Shown: one piece after another, positions 33,870-42,629 of the stretch | Layout of the letters: each line of letters opens with the position of its first letter | How positions within the stretch are numbered: position 1 is the stretch's first letter | From: Streptomyces coacervatus | GTDB lineage: Bacteria; Actinomycetota; Actinomycetes; Streptomycetales; Streptomycetaceae | DNA length: 64,000 nt | NCBI RefSeq assembly: GCF_029223485.1 | Contig: NZ_JARHTP010000007.1 | Span: forward strand, 248,001 to 312,000 | Reading direction: 5' to 3' | Position numbers and translations under genes: made by a program | The notes under the pieces: model-generated | What the model was told of the DNA's origin: nothing | The model's database searches: none | What the model saw: the letters and a program-made list of their open reading frames with translations, nothing else

Positions 33870-34882
33870 GGCCCCCCATCGTCACACTGGCCCTCGACCG
33901 CAAGGGACGGCTGCTGGAACCGCGGGCCAAGGGAGAGAAAGGGACGAAACGGTACGTCGAGGAGCACCGCATCGCGGCCGTGATCGCCGACGCCGTGCCG
34001 CTGGGGCCGGACATCCACGACGTGGTGCTCTTCGTGCACGGCTGGAACACCCGGCCGGCCCGGGCCGTGCGCACCGCCCAGTGGCTGTTCACGGATGCCG
34101 AACGCCTGCTGCGCGAGCAGCCCCATGTCTACCCCGCGCTGTGCACCGAACCACACCGCCGGCTGTACGTGGTGCTGTTCTGGCCCTCCCGCAGCACGCC
34201 GTTCCTGTGGGGGTACCAGCGCATCAAGAAGCGCGCCCACGCCCTCACCAGCGGAGTGGACGGCAACGCCGCCCATGTCGTCGCCGCGCTGCTCGGCTAC
34301 CTCAACGCCGAGCGGAACAAGCCGGGTGGCGGCACGGCGGGCACGGCGGGCGGCCAGTACCTCACCTGCGTGGGGCACTCCTTCGGCGGGCGGGTGCTGT
34401 GCCAGGCGATCCAGGAGAGCGCCCTGGCGGGCGCGGGTGTGGCGGCGCCGGTCCGGGTGGATCCGCGCTACCCCTACACGGTCGACAACCTTCTCGTCTT
34501 CCAGATGGCCGCCCGCCCCGACTCGTTCGGCACGGACGGTGTCTTCGGGAAGTTGATGACCGCCGCACCGATCAGCGGCCCGGTGACACTGACCCGCTCC
34601 TCGCACGACCGCGCCACCGGGCTGTGGCACCGGCTGGCCGAACGCACCGCCGGAATCGGCCGTACCGGCGTGCGCGGGGTCCGGCCGCCACCCGGCCGGA
34701 TGGAACTGCAGGCAACCGGAGAACCGTACGACGAAAGGGACTTGAGGCATCTGCTCCTGGAGGTCGACGCAAGCCGGGTGTACCGCGGCAGCCGCTGGAA
34801 TTTCTTCTCCGGCGGCCACTCCGACATCCGCCACCCGGAGTCGGCACATCTGCTCCTGAGCCTGCTGAACTTCAGCCGCTGA
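33824..34882 (+). CDS. Alpha/beta-fold serine hydrolase, likely effector
   Basis: 352-residue protein with an alpha/beta hydrolase fold. VVLFVHGWNT (about 67-76) forms the oxyanion strand, GHSFGG (184-189, Ser186) the nucleophile elbow, and GGHSDI near residue 330 offers the catalytic His. APISGPVTLTRSSHDRA is typical of the esterase/lipase-like branch. No signal peptide is present. I start it at GTG 33824, in frame and five nt after GGGAGGA, which overlaps the CHAT gene by 46 nt. As a partner of a CHAT protease it could be a proteolytically activated lipase or esterase that damages membranes; this is inference. Confidence 0.78.
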   Translation: MSHDPRQAQLRHGSLRPPIVTLALDRKGRLLEPRAKGEKGTKRYVEEHRIAAVIADAVPLGPDIHDVVLFVHGWNTRPARAVRTAQWLFTDAERLLREQPHVYPALCTEPHRRLYVVLFWPSRSTPFLWGYQRIKKRAHALTSGVDGNAAHVVAALLGYLNAERNKPGGGTAGTAGGQYLTCVGHSFGGRVLCQAIQESALAGAGVAAPVRVDPRYPYTVDNLLVFQMAARPDSFGTDGVFGKLMTAAPISGPVTLTRSSHDRATGLWHRLAERTAGIGRTGVRGVRPPPGRMELQATGEPYDERDLRHLLLEVDASRVYRGSRWNFFSGGHSDIRHPESAHLLLSLLNFSR

Positions 34883-35002
34883 AGCCACCGGCAGTTTCCG
34901 GACTTTCGCGTCCGGAACGGGTCATTCAGGCAACTCCGGTGATGAGTCGGGGGTCTTCTGAGGCAAGGGGAACAGACCACAGAACACGGGGGTGTTCAAG
35001 CC

Positions 35003-36886
35003 TTGACCGACATCATCGACAGGATCACCGAGGGCGGCACGGGGGAAGCGGCGCCGGCTCCGGACGAACTGGCGCCGTACGTGACGCCGTTACCCGTACC
35101 GCCCGTCCTGCGTCCCGGATCCGGCGAGGTCCTGCGCGAGACGGAGATCGCCCTGCGCCCGACCTGGGTCCGTCTGCACCCGCAGCTCCCGCCGACCCTG
35201 ATGTGGGGGTACGACGGGCAGGTACCCGGCCCGACCATCGAGGTGCGCCGCGGACAGCGCGTCCGTATCGCCTGGACCAACCGCATTCCCAAGGGCAGCG
35301 AATACCCGGTCACTTCGGTGGAGGTGCCGGTCCGCGCGCCCGGCACCCCGCCGCCCACCACCGAGCCCGGCCGGGAGGGCGTCGAACCGAACAAGGACGT
35401 CTCCGCCCTGCCCGCCTGGTCGGTGACGCACCTGCACGGAGCACAGACGGGCGGCGGCAACGACGGCTGGGCCGACAACGCTGTCGGGTACGGCGACGCC
35501 CAGCTCTCGGAGTATCCGAACGACCACCAGGCAGTTCAGTGGTGGTACCACGACCACGCCATGAACATCACCCGGTGGAACGTGCACACGGGCCTGTACG
35601 GCACCTACCTGCTCCGTGACGACGAGGAGGACGCGCTCGGGCTCCCGTCCGGGGAGCGGGAGATCCCGCTGCTGCTCGCCGACCGGAACCTCGACACCGA
35701 CGAGGACGGCCGCCTCAACGGGCGGCTGCTGCACAAGACGGTGATCGTCCAGCAGCAGAACCCGGAGACGGGCAAGCCGGTCTCGATCCCGTTCACCGGC
35801 CCGTACGCGACGGTCAACGGCCGCATCTGGCCGTACGCCGAGGTGGACGACGCCTGGTACCGCTTCCGGCTCGTCAACGCGTCCAACGCGCGCATCTACA
35901 ACCTCGTCCTGGTCGACGAGGACGACAATCCGGTCCCGGGCGTCGTCCACCAGATCGGCAGCGACGGCGGACTGCTGCCCCGCCCGGTCCCGGTCGACTT
36001 CGACGACGCGCTGCCGACGCTGACCGCGGCCCCGGCCGAGCGCTTCGACCTGCTGGTCGACTTCCGGGGCCTCGCCGGCAAGAAGCTGCGCCTGGTCAAC
36101 AAGGGGCGCGGACAGGCCCCGGGCGTGCCCGATCCGGTGAACGACGTGCGCTACCCGGCGGTCATGGAGTTCCGGGTGGGCGAGAGCGGCGAGACGGACA
36201 CCTTCGAACTGCCCGAGGTGCTCTCCGGCTCCTTCCGCCGCCTCACCCATGACATCCCGCACGGCCACCGCCTGATCGTGCTCACCCCGCCCGCCACCAA
36301 GGGCGCCGGCGGGCACCCGGAGATCTGGGAGATGACCGAGGTCACCGACCCCGGCGACATCCAGGTCCCCACGGACGGCATCATCCAGCTCACCCTCCCG
36401 GACGGCACGACGAAGACGTACCGGCGCACGTCCCGGACGTTCAACGACGGCCTCGGCTTCACCATCGCCGAGGGCTCCTACGAGCAGTGGAGCTTCCTGA
36501 ACCTGGCGCCGATCGTCCACCCGATGCACATCCACCTGGCCGACTTCCAGCTGCTGGGCCGGGACGCGTACGACGTCTCGGGCTTCGACCCGGCGGTGGG
36601 CGGCACACGTTCGCCGATCAAGTTCGACGCGGCGACGCAGCTTCCGCTGGCGCCCAATGAACGCGGCTACAAGGACGTGTTCCGGGTGCCGGGCGGTCAG
36701 ATCCTGCGGGTGATGGGGAAGTTCGACGGCGCGTACGGCCGGTTCATGTACCACTGCCATCTCCTCGAGCACGAGGACATGGGCATGATGCGGCCGTTCG
36801 TCGTGATGCCCGAGGAGGCGATGAAGTTCGGCCACGGCGAGGCGCACGGCGGCCATGACGGCCACGGCGAGGGTCACTCGGCCTGA
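35003..36886 (+). CDS. Multicopper oxidase (phenoxazinone synthase/laccase-like)
   Basis: 627-residue three-cupredoxin oxidase. Copper-binding segments are THLHGAQT and WWYHDHAMN in domain 1, and HPMHIHLADF and YHCHLLEHEDMGMM in domain 3, giving a complete type 1/2/3 set with Met as the axial ligand. No signal peptide is seen, so it is probably cytoplasmic. The His-rich tail (GHGEAHGGHDGHGEGHS) may bind or buffer copper. It most resembles phenoxazinone-synthase/bilirubin-oxidase-like enzymes that oxidise aminophenols. It starts at TTG 35003. Codon 30 is TTA (35090-35092), implying bldA control. A strong terminator follows. Confidence 0.9.
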   Translation: MTDIIDRITEGGTGEAAPAPDELAPYVTPLPVPPVLRPGSGEVLRETEIALRPTWVRLHPQLPPTLMWGYDGQVPGPTIEVRRGQRVRIAWTNRIPKGSEYPVTSVEVPVRAPGTPPPTTEPGREGVEPNKDVSALPAWSVTHLHGAQTGGGNDGWADNAVGYGDAQLSEYPNDHQAVQWWYHDHAMNITRWNVHTGLYGTYLLRDDEEDALGLPSGEREIPLLLADRNLDTDEDGRLNGRLLHKTVIVQQQNPETGKPVSIPFTGPYATVNGRIWPYAEVDDAWYRFRLVNASNARIYNLVLVDEDDNPVPGVVHQIGSDGGLLPRPVPVDFDDALPTLTAAPAERFDLLVDFRGLAGKKLRLVNKGRGQAPGVPDPVNDVRYPAVMEFRVGESGETDTFELPEVLSGSFRRLTHDIPHGHRLIVLTPPATKGAGGHPEIWEMTEVTDPGDIQVPTDGIIQLTLPDGTTKTYRRTSRTFNDGLGFTIAEGSYEQWSFLNLAPIVHPMHIHLADFQLLGRDAYDVSGFDPAVGGTRSPIKFDAATQLPLAPNERGYKDVFRVPGGQILRVMGKFDGAYGRFMYHCHLLEHEDMGMMRPFVVMPEEAMKFGHGEAHGGHDGHGEGHSA

Positions 36887-36908
36887 CAGACGGCCTCTGC
36901 CACCGTGA

Positions 36909-36945
36909 CTCGCGCCTGCGCCCGGACCTCGGGCGCAGGCGCGAG
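36909..36945 (+). terminator. Hairpin terminator after the multicopper oxidase
   Basis: CTCGCGCCTGCGCCCG (36909-36924) pairs perfectly with CGGGCGCAGGCGCGAG (36930-36945) around a 5-nt loop, 23 nt after the stop codon. Confidence 0.85.
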
Positions 36946-37018
36946 CCGTCGCAGTCTCACTCGTTCGTGGCTCGTCGTGCGCCGGGGCTCCGGGTAGAGC
37001 TCCAGCCGGAGGCGATCC

Positions 37019-37597
37019 ATGGAACAGACTGCGTTGCGTCCCAAGCCGATGCCCGGTGGGGAGCCCGGCGGCGGCACCGAGCCCGGCACCGCCCGGCGCC
37101 CGCACGCCGTGCCCCGGCGCGGCCGACGGCTCAGGGCCGTGCTGTTCGGCCTGTTCGCCGGAACGGTCCTGGTGCTGTCCGGGGTCGGTCTCGGCACGGT
37201 CGGCGCCACGGTGATCGGCATGAGCAAACTCGCCGACCTGCAACGCCAGGCGCAGGCCCCGGGCAGCCCGTCGGCCACGGCGCACCCCAGTCCCACCACG
37301 CCACCGACCGTCCCGCCGCCCCTGGCGCCCGCTGTCGCGTCCCTGGGCCTGGAGGTCGTGGACGCCGAGAAGGCGGGCGCACAGGTCGTCGGCGTCCATG
37401 TGCCCGGCCCGGGCTATACGGCGGGTCTCGTCCGAGGAGACGTACTCCTCGCGTTCGACAGGACCCGTATCGACTCGGCCGCCGACCTCGCGCGCGCCGT
37501 CGCCTGCGCCCGCCCCGGCGCCGGAGTCACACTGACGGTCCGTCACCGAAGCGGCGGCTACCAGCAGTTGACGGCACTCCCGGGCGTCGTCACGTGA
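37019..37597 (+). CDS. Membrane-anchored PDZ-domain protein
   Basis: 192 residues. A basic, Pro-rich cytoplasmic N-terminus of about 38 residues precedes one helix (LRAVLFGLFAGTVLVLSGVGLGTVGATVIG), a Pro/Thr linker and a C-terminal PDZ domain (about 105-190) with VVGVHVPGPGYTAGLVRGDVLLAFDRTRIDSAADLARAV. It has no protease domain, so it looks like a peptide-binding adaptor at the outer face of the membrane, perhaps for an HtrA-type protease encoded elsewhere. GGAGGCGATCC before the ATG is a good ribosome-binding site. Confidence 0.8.
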   Translation: MEQTALRPKPMPGGEPGGGTEPGTARRPHAVPRRGRRLRAVLFGLFAGTVLVLSGVGLGTVGATVIGMSKLADLQRQAQAPGSPSATAHPSPTTPPTVPPPLAPAVASLGLEVVDAEKAGAQVVGVHVPGPGYTAGLVRGDVLLAFDRTRIDSAADLARAVACARPGAGVTLTVRHRSGGYQQLTALPGVVT

Positions 37598-37600
37598 CCA

Positions 37601-37801
37601 CCCGGCGAACACGCTCGCGGCAGGCGTGTGCGCATGGCCGGTGACCAGCCCGGCCCGCACGCTGTTGCCCGGCCCGTCGGCCGCGGGCTGCCCCAGCAGG
37701 GCCTTGCGATACGGCGCCCGGCTGTTGTGGTTGCCCGGGCAGGTCAGCACCGGGAAGGGCGCGTCCACACGCCCCGGCAACTCCCGCAGCCGGTTGCACA
37801 C
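37601..37801 (-). pseudogene. Decayed metallophosphoesterase fragment
   Basis: The 390-bp gap after the PDZ gene holds a minus-strand fragment of 67 codons reading NRLRELPGRVDAPFPVLTCPGNHN and later GLVTGHAHTPAASVFAG. These match two metal-binding boxes of cAMP-phosphodiesterase-like metallophosphoesterases (GNHD and GHxHxP). In intact enzymes the boxes are more than 80 residues apart; here about 30, and the Asp motifs normally near the N-terminus are missing. This points to a gene with both a 5' truncation and an internal deletion. Confidence 0.5.
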
Positions 37802-37832
37802 CAGTCGGCGATTAACGGTATGGAGGCATCTA

Positions 37833-37850
37833 ACCGTTAGCGCTAATGGT
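37833..37850. promoter_or_regulatory. LacI-type operator-like palindrome
   Basis: ACCGTTAGCGCTAATGGT has a perfect 10-bp core TTAGCGCTAA with a central CG, flanked by ACC/GGT, and an extra TAACGGT inverted copy at 37813-37819. Cores of this kind are typical of LacI-family sugar regulators. It lies about 137 bp before the aminopeptidase gene and next to the metallophosphoesterase remnant, with no sugar gene in reach. Confidence 0.5.
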
Positions 37851-37986
37851 CTGGCGTGCTGTAGCTATTAATGCGGGGGGAAATCACTGGTCCCCAACCT
37901 GTAGACCGGTCGCGCCGCCCCCGCGGTACGGGCAGGATGCTGCCCGTAGTCCCTAGTGGTCCCTTCACCCGCCCAGGGAGGCCCGG

Positions 37987-39114
37987 ATGACCGGCAGCAC
38001 GCGCGCGCCCTTCACCGCCGACGACTACCGGGCCCGCATGGACCGCGCCGCGCGGGCCGCCACCGCCGCCGGTCTCGCCGGGCTCCTGGTGGCACCCGGC
38101 CCGGACCTGGTGTGGCTGACCGGCTACACGCCCACCGCGGTCACCGAACGGCTCACCCTGCTGGTCCTCGTCCAGGGACGGGCCCCCGTCCTGGTGGTCC
38201 CCACCCTGGAGGCCCCGGACGCCGCAGAGGCCGTCGGCGCGCCCGCCCTGGCCCTGCGTGACTGGACCGACGGCAAGGACCCCTACGCCGCGACCGCAGC
38301 CCTGCTCGCCGGCACCGGCCGCTTCGGCATCAGCGACAACGCCTGGGCGATGCACCTCCTCGGACTGCAGCGGGCGCTGCCCGGCACCGTCTACGCGTCC
38401 CTCACGGACGCCCTGCCGATGCTCCGCGCCGTCAAGGACACCGCGGAACTGGAACTGATGGCGGCCGCGGGCGCGGCCGCAGATGCAACGTTCGAGGAGA
38501 TCCGGAAGGTTCCCTTCGCCGGCCGCAAGGAGTCCGACGTCGGCGGCGACCTCGCCGACCTGCTGCGGCAGTTCGGCCACTCCCAGGTCGACTTCACCAT
38601 CGTCGCCTCCGGCCCGAACGGCGCCAACCCGCACCACGAGGTGGGCGACCGCGTCATCGAACACGGCGACATGGTCGTCCTCGACTTCGGCGGACTCAAG
38701 GACGGCTACGGCTCCGACACCTCCCGCACGGTCCACGTCGGAGAGCCCACCGACGAGGAGCGCAGGGTGCACGACCTGGTGCGCGAGGCCCAGGAGGCGG
38801 GCTTCAGGGCGGTGCAGCCCGGAGCCGCCTGCCAGGAGGTCGACCGGGCCGCCCGCGCGGTCATCGCGGAGGCCGGGTACGGCGAGTACTTCATCCACCG
38901 CACCGGGCACGGCATCGGCGTCACCACGCACGAGCCGCCGTACATGATCGAGGGCGAACGGCAGCCCCTCGTGCCCGGCATGTGCTTCTCCGTGGAGCCC
39001 GGCGTCTATCTGCCCGGCCGTTTCGGCGTGCGCATCGAGGACATCGTCACGGTCACCGAGGACGGCGGCCGCCGTCTCAACAACACCGACCGCGAGATGG
39101 TCATAGTGGACTGA
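37987..39114 (+). CDS. M24 family Xaa-Pro dipeptidase/aminopeptidase
   Basis: 375-residue creatinase-like metallopeptidase that removes or splits peptides at N-terminal Xaa-Pro bonds. The C-terminal pita-bread domain has all five metal ligands: Asp in MVVLDFGG, Asp in GYGSDTSRT, His in HRTGHGIGV, Glu in CFSVEPGVYLP and Glu in GVRIEDIVTV. The N-terminal 140 residues form the usual creatinase_N domain. GGGAGG lies five nt before the ATG. It is probably cytoplasmic. The phosphotransferase gene follows 47 bp downstream and may share its transcript. Confidence 0.93.
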   Translation: MTGSTRAPFTADDYRARMDRAARAATAAGLAGLLVAPGPDLVWLTGYTPTAVTERLTLLVLVQGRAPVLVVPTLEAPDAAEAVGAPALALRDWTDGKDPYAATAALLAGTGRFGISDNAWAMHLLGLQRALPGTVYASLTDALPMLRAVKDTAELELMAAAGAAADATFEEIRKVPFAGRKESDVGGDLADLLRQFGHSQVDFTIVASGPNGANPHHEVGDRVIEHGDMVVLDFGGLKDGYGSDTSRTVHVGEPTDEERRVHDLVREAQEAGFRAVQPGAACQEVDRAARAVIAEAGYGEYFIHRTGHGIGVTTHEPPYMIEGERQPLVPGMCFSVEPGVYLPGRFGVRIEDIVTVTEDGGRRLNNTDREMVIVD

Positions 39115-39161
39115 GCGACCCCAGGAGCCCCAGCACACCTTCGAGTGACTACGGCGCGACC

Positions 39162-40121
39162 ATGACCCAGGCACCGACACCCACCGCGGACACCGTCCGC
39201 CGGCTGGTCAGTTCCCTGCTCAAGGACGGCGCAAAAGGCGGGGCCGGCACCGCCGGGCCCGAGGTGCGGCCCGTTGCCGAGGGCGGCGGGCACTCCACCT
39301 GGTGGGTCGGCACCCGCCATGTGCTGCGCCTCGCCCCCGACCGCGCGGCCGCCCTCAGCCAGCGCCGCGAACTGCGCCTGCGCGACCTCGTGCGCCCGCA
39401 TCTGCCCCTCGCCGTGCCGACCAGCGTCGCGCACGGCGAGTGGGCGCCCGGGCTGACGTACACGCTCGACACCAAGGTGCCCGGCGGCACGGCCGAGGAG
39501 CACGACGTGTCCGCCGTCGGCGAGGCCGACCTCGCGGGGCTGCTCACCGGGCTGCGCGAGGTGCCCGCACGGCAGGCCGAGACACTCGGCGTGCCGCGCA
39601 CCGCCCCGCGCTCCCTGGAGGCGTTGCGCCGGGCCGCCGGGCGCGCCGCCGAACGCCTTGCCGCGGCCGACGAGTTCGACCCCGTCCGCCTCCACCAGCT
39701 CACCCCGCAGGCCGCCGTCCAGCTCGCCGCGCAGCCCGCCACCGCGGTCCTCGTCCATCACGACCTCAGGGGCGAGCACCTCGTGGTCAGCGCCGACGGC
39801 CGGGTGCGCGGCATCCTCGACTGGACCGACGCGGCCGTCGGCGACCCGGCCGAGGACATCGCCGGCCTCGCCATCGCCGTCGGCTCCCCGGCCGCGGTCC
39901 GCGCCGCCACGCTCGCCGGCTACGCCGCCCGCCCCTGCCTGCGCGGCCTGTGGCTGGCCCGCTGCGACACCGTCGTACGCCTCGCCGAATGCCTCGACCG
40001 GCGTGACGCCGGCCCCCTGCCGCTGCTGCGGTCACAACTCAGGCACGCCTGGGAGGCGATCCTGCTGGAGCGGGTCACGGAGCTCCGGGACGAGGACGAG
40101 GACGCCGACGCGGAGCTGTAG
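39162..40121 (+). CDS. APH-family phosphotransferase/kinase-like protein
   Basis: 319-residue protein of the aminoglycoside phosphotransferase fold. The catalytic loop is VLVHHDLRGEHLVV (Asp present; the usual Asn of HGDxxxxN replaced by His) and the metal-binding loop GILDWTDAAVGDPAEDIAGL. A TWWVGTRHVLRLAP segment corresponds to the N-lobe Lys region. Such proteins phosphorylate small molecules, and many are not resistance enzymes. An acidic tail (DEDEDADAEL) ends the protein. The substrate is unknown. Confidence 0.82.
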   Translation: MTQAPTPTADTVRRLVSSLLKDGAKGGAGTAGPEVRPVAEGGGHSTWWVGTRHVLRLAPDRAAALSQRRELRLRDLVRPHLPLAVPTSVAHGEWAPGLTYTLDTKVPGGTAEEHDVSAVGEADLAGLLTGLREVPARQAETLGVPRTAPRSLEALRRAAGRAAERLAAADEFDPVRLHQLTPQAAVQLAAQPATAVLVHHDLRGEHLVVSADGRVRGILDWTDAAVGDPAEDIAGLAIAVGSPAAVRAATLAGYAARPCLRGLWLARCDTVVRLAECLDRRDAGPLPLLRSQLRHAWEAILLERVTELRDEDEDADAEL

Positions 40122-40158
40122 GGGCGCGCGGCGGTGCGAGCCGTCAGCTGCGGCCGCC

Positions 40159-41904
40159 TCACCCCTGCAGCAGCACCACAGCCGACTCCCCGGGCACCTG
40201 CAGCACCCCGTCCGCGCCCGGCGCCTCGACGGGCTCCCACGCGGCGAGCACGCGCGCGTGGCGGGGGCCCAGCGGGATCGCCGCCGGTTCCTTCGCAAGG
40301 TTCACGGCGACCCGGACGTCCCCGCGGCGGAAGGCCAGCCAGCGTTCCCGTTCGTCGTACGCCACCTTGGTGTCGGCGAGGTCGGGATCCGTCAGGTCGG
40401 CCTGCTCGTGCCGCAGGGCGATGAGTGTGCGGTACCAGGCCAGCACGCGCGCGTGCGGTTCGTCCGCGAGCTCCGCCCAGTCGAGGCAGGAGCGGTCGCG
40501 GGTCGCCGGGTCCTGCGGATCGGGGACGTCCTCCTCGGCCCAGCCGTGCGCCGCGAACTCCCGCCGTCTGCCCCGCCGTACGGCCTCGGCGAGCTCCGGA
40601 TCGGTGTGGTCGGTGAAGAACTGCCAGGGCGTACCGGCCGCCCACTCCTCGCCCATGAACAGCATCGGTGTGAAGGGGGCGGTCAGGGTGAGCGTGGCCG
40701 CACAGGCGAGCAGGCCGGGGGAGAGGGTCGCCGAAAGGCGGTCGCCCTGGGCGCGGTTGCCCACCTGGTCGTGCGTCTGGCTGTAGCCCAGCAGCCGGTG
40801 CGCGGCCACGCGCGTACTGTCCAGCGGGCGCCCGTGGTGCCGGCCGCGGAAGCTGGAGTACGTGCCGTCGTGGAAGTAGCCGCGCGTGAGGGTCCGAGCC
40901 ACCGCGGCGAGGGGGGCGCGCGCGAAATCCGCGTAGTAGCCCTGGGACTCGCCGGTCAGCGCGGTGTGCAGGGCGTGATGGAAGTCGTCGTTCCACTGCG
41001 CCTGCAGCCCGAACCCGCCCTGCGTGCGGGGCGTGATGAACCGCGGGTCGTTCAGGTCGGACTCGGCGATCAGGAACAGCGGCCGGCCCAGGTCGTCCGC
41101 GAGGGCGTCCACGGCCGTCGACAGTTCCTCCAGGAAGTGGCACGCGCGCGTGTCCGCCAGCGCGTGCACCGCGTCCAGGCGCAGCCCGTCGATCCGGTAG
41201 TCACGCAGCCACGCGAGCGCGCTGCCCAGCAGATACGCCCGCACCTCGTCCGAGCCCGGAGCGTCCAGGTTGACCGCCGAACCCCAGGGCGTGTGGTGCG
41301 TGTCCGTGAAGTACGGGCCGAACGCGGGCAGATAGTTGCCCGAGGGACCGAGGTGGTTGTGCACGACGTCCAGGACCACGCCGAGCCCGAGTTCGTGCGC
41401 CCGGTCGACGAACCGTTTCAGCGCCTTGGGACCGCCGTACGGCTCGTGCACGGCCCACAGCGAGACGCCCTCGTAACCCCAGCCGTGCTGCCCGGGGAAG
41501 GGGCACAGCGGCATCAACTCGACGTGGGTGACGCCCAGTTCGACGAGATGTCCGAGCCGCTCGGCGGCCGCGTCCAGGGTGCCCTCACGCGTGTACGTGC
41601 CCACATGGAGCTCGTACAGGACCGCGCCGGGCAGCGGACGCCCTGCCCACTCGGTGCGCCACGCGTACCGCCCGTGGTCGACCACCGCGCTCGGCCCGTC
41701 CGGGCCGTCCGGCTGCCGGCGCGAACGCGGGTCGGGCAGCACCGGACCGTCGTCCACCGCGAACCCGTACCGCGAGCCGTCCCGCGCCTCCGCCTCTGTC
41801 CGCCACCAGCCCTCCCGCCCCGGATCGCGTTCCAACGCGCGCGTGGCGCCGTCGCACTGGAGCGTCACTCGGCCGGCCTGCGGTGCCCACACCTCGAACT
41901 GCAC
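40159..41904 (-). CDS. treZ: Malto-oligosyltrehalose trehalohydrolase
   Basis: 581-residue GH13 enzyme that releases trehalose from maltooligosyl trehalose. It begins with a CBM48/E-set domain (MQFEVWAPQAGRVTLQCDG), then a catalytic barrel with VLDVVHNHLGPSGNYL, nucleophile Asp in DGLRLDAVHAL, acid Glu in LFLIAESDLND and transition-state Asp in SQTHDQVGNRAQGDR. The length is normal. It works with TreY, encoded 4.4 kb away on the same strand, to turn glycogen-derived maltodextrins into trehalose. The usual treY-treZ adjacency is broken here by five unrelated genes. It contains three full copies and one 10-bp core copy of a 12-bp palindrome described separately. Confidence 0.96.
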   Translation of the reverse strand: MQFEVWAPQAGRVTLQCDGATRALERDPGREGWWRTEAEARDGSRYGFAVDDGPVLPDPRSRRQPDGPDGPSAVVDHGRYAWRTEWAGRPLPGAVLYELHVGTYTREGTLDAAAERLGHLVELGVTHVELMPLCPFPGQHGWGYEGVSLWAVHEPYGGPKALKRFVDRAHELGLGVVLDVVHNHLGPSGNYLPAFGPYFTDTHHTPWGSAVNLDAPGSDEVRAYLLGSALAWLRDYRIDGLRLDAVHALADTRACHFLEELSTAVDALADDLGRPLFLIAESDLNDPRFITPRTQGGFGLQAQWNDDFHHALHTALTGESQGYYADFARAPLAAVARTLTRGYFHDGTYSSFRGRHHGRPLDSTRVAAHRLLGYSQTHDQVGNRAQGDRLSATLSPGLLACAATLTLTAPFTPMLFMGEEWAAGTPWQFFTDHTDPELAEAVRRGRRREFAAHGWAEEDVPDPQDPATRDRSCLDWAELADEPHARVLAWYRTLIALRHEQADLTDPDLADTKVAYDERERWLAFRRGDVRVAVNLAKEPAAIPLGPRHARVLAAWEPVEAPGADGVLQVPGESAVVLLQG

Positions 41905-42077
41905 GGACGGTTCCCCTTCGTCTGCTCACCGTGATGTAGCCCGTCCATGGTGCTTCAAACGAGATCAATCCGCTTTTGAATCACCCCTTTTACGGCGGGT
42001 GTCGTCAGGTACGCGCGCGTGGCGGCCGTTTTCTCGTTTTCTGGACACCCGGGGTTCACTGACCGACAATCACGAAC

Positions 42078-42629
42078 GTGACGTCGTCCTTCGAGTTCAA
42101 CACCTACCCCGCGCGGCTCTCCGACGTGGAGCGCGACAAGGCGCTGAAGGTGCTGCGCGACGGCGTCGCAATGGGACGGCTGTCGCACGACACGTTCATC
42201 CGGCGCATGGAGCTGGCCCTCGCCGCCCGCCGCTCCGACGAACTCGCCGCCCTGACCGCCGACCTCCCCCAGGAAAGCCGCGTCGCCCGCCTGGTGTTCG
42301 GCACCGTGGAGGCGGTCTCCGGCTTCACCGTACGGCTGCGCAGGGCCTGGCAGGCCGAGCGCCTCCCCAAGCTGCTGCTGCCCCACCCGGCGGGCGGCCA
42401 CCCGCTGCGCATCGGACGCGATCCGGCCAACGGGCTGCGCCTCACGCATGAAACCGTGTCCCGCGTGCACGCCGAACTCAGCCGCCAGGGCGGTATGTGG
42501 GTGCTGCGCGATCTCGGTTCGACCAACGGCACGACGGTGAACGGGCGGCGGGTCATCGGAGCCGCCGTCGTCCGCGAGGGCGATCAGGTCGGCTTCGGTC
42601 GGATGTCGTTCCGCCTGGCTGCCGACTGA
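42078..42629 (+). CDS. DUF1707 and FHA domain protein
   Basis: 183 residues. DUF1707 (about 10-65; ARLSDVERDKALKVLRDGVAMGRLSHDTFIRRMELAL) is joined to a C-terminal FHA domain (about 105-180) with IGRDP, SRVHAEL and LGSTNGTTVNGRRV, all residues for phosphothreonine binding present. It probably links Ser/Thr kinase signalling to the membrane or a partner, but no kinase gene is close by. GTG start at 42078. It is divergent from treZ. Confidence 0.88.
   Translation: MTSSFEFNTYPARLSDVERDKALKVLRDGVAMGRLSHDTFIRRMELALAARRSDELAALTADLPQESRVARLVFGTVEAVSGFTVRLRRAWQAERLPKLLLPHPAGGHPLRIGRDPANGLRLTHETVSRVHAELSRQGGMWVLRDLGSTNGTTVNGRRVIGAAVVREGDQVGFGRMSFRLAAD

Noticed and set aside
35090..37801. A 903-codon minus-strand open frame
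   Set aside because: It is antisense to the multicopper oxidase, has runs of low-complexity Arg/Gly/Asp and no domain; only its first 67 codons, beyond the PDZ gene, resemble a real protein family.
39162..40121. Aminoglycoside resistance gene
   Set aside because: The fold is APH-like, but the catalytic Asn is replaced and such proteins have many substrates; resistance is not supported.
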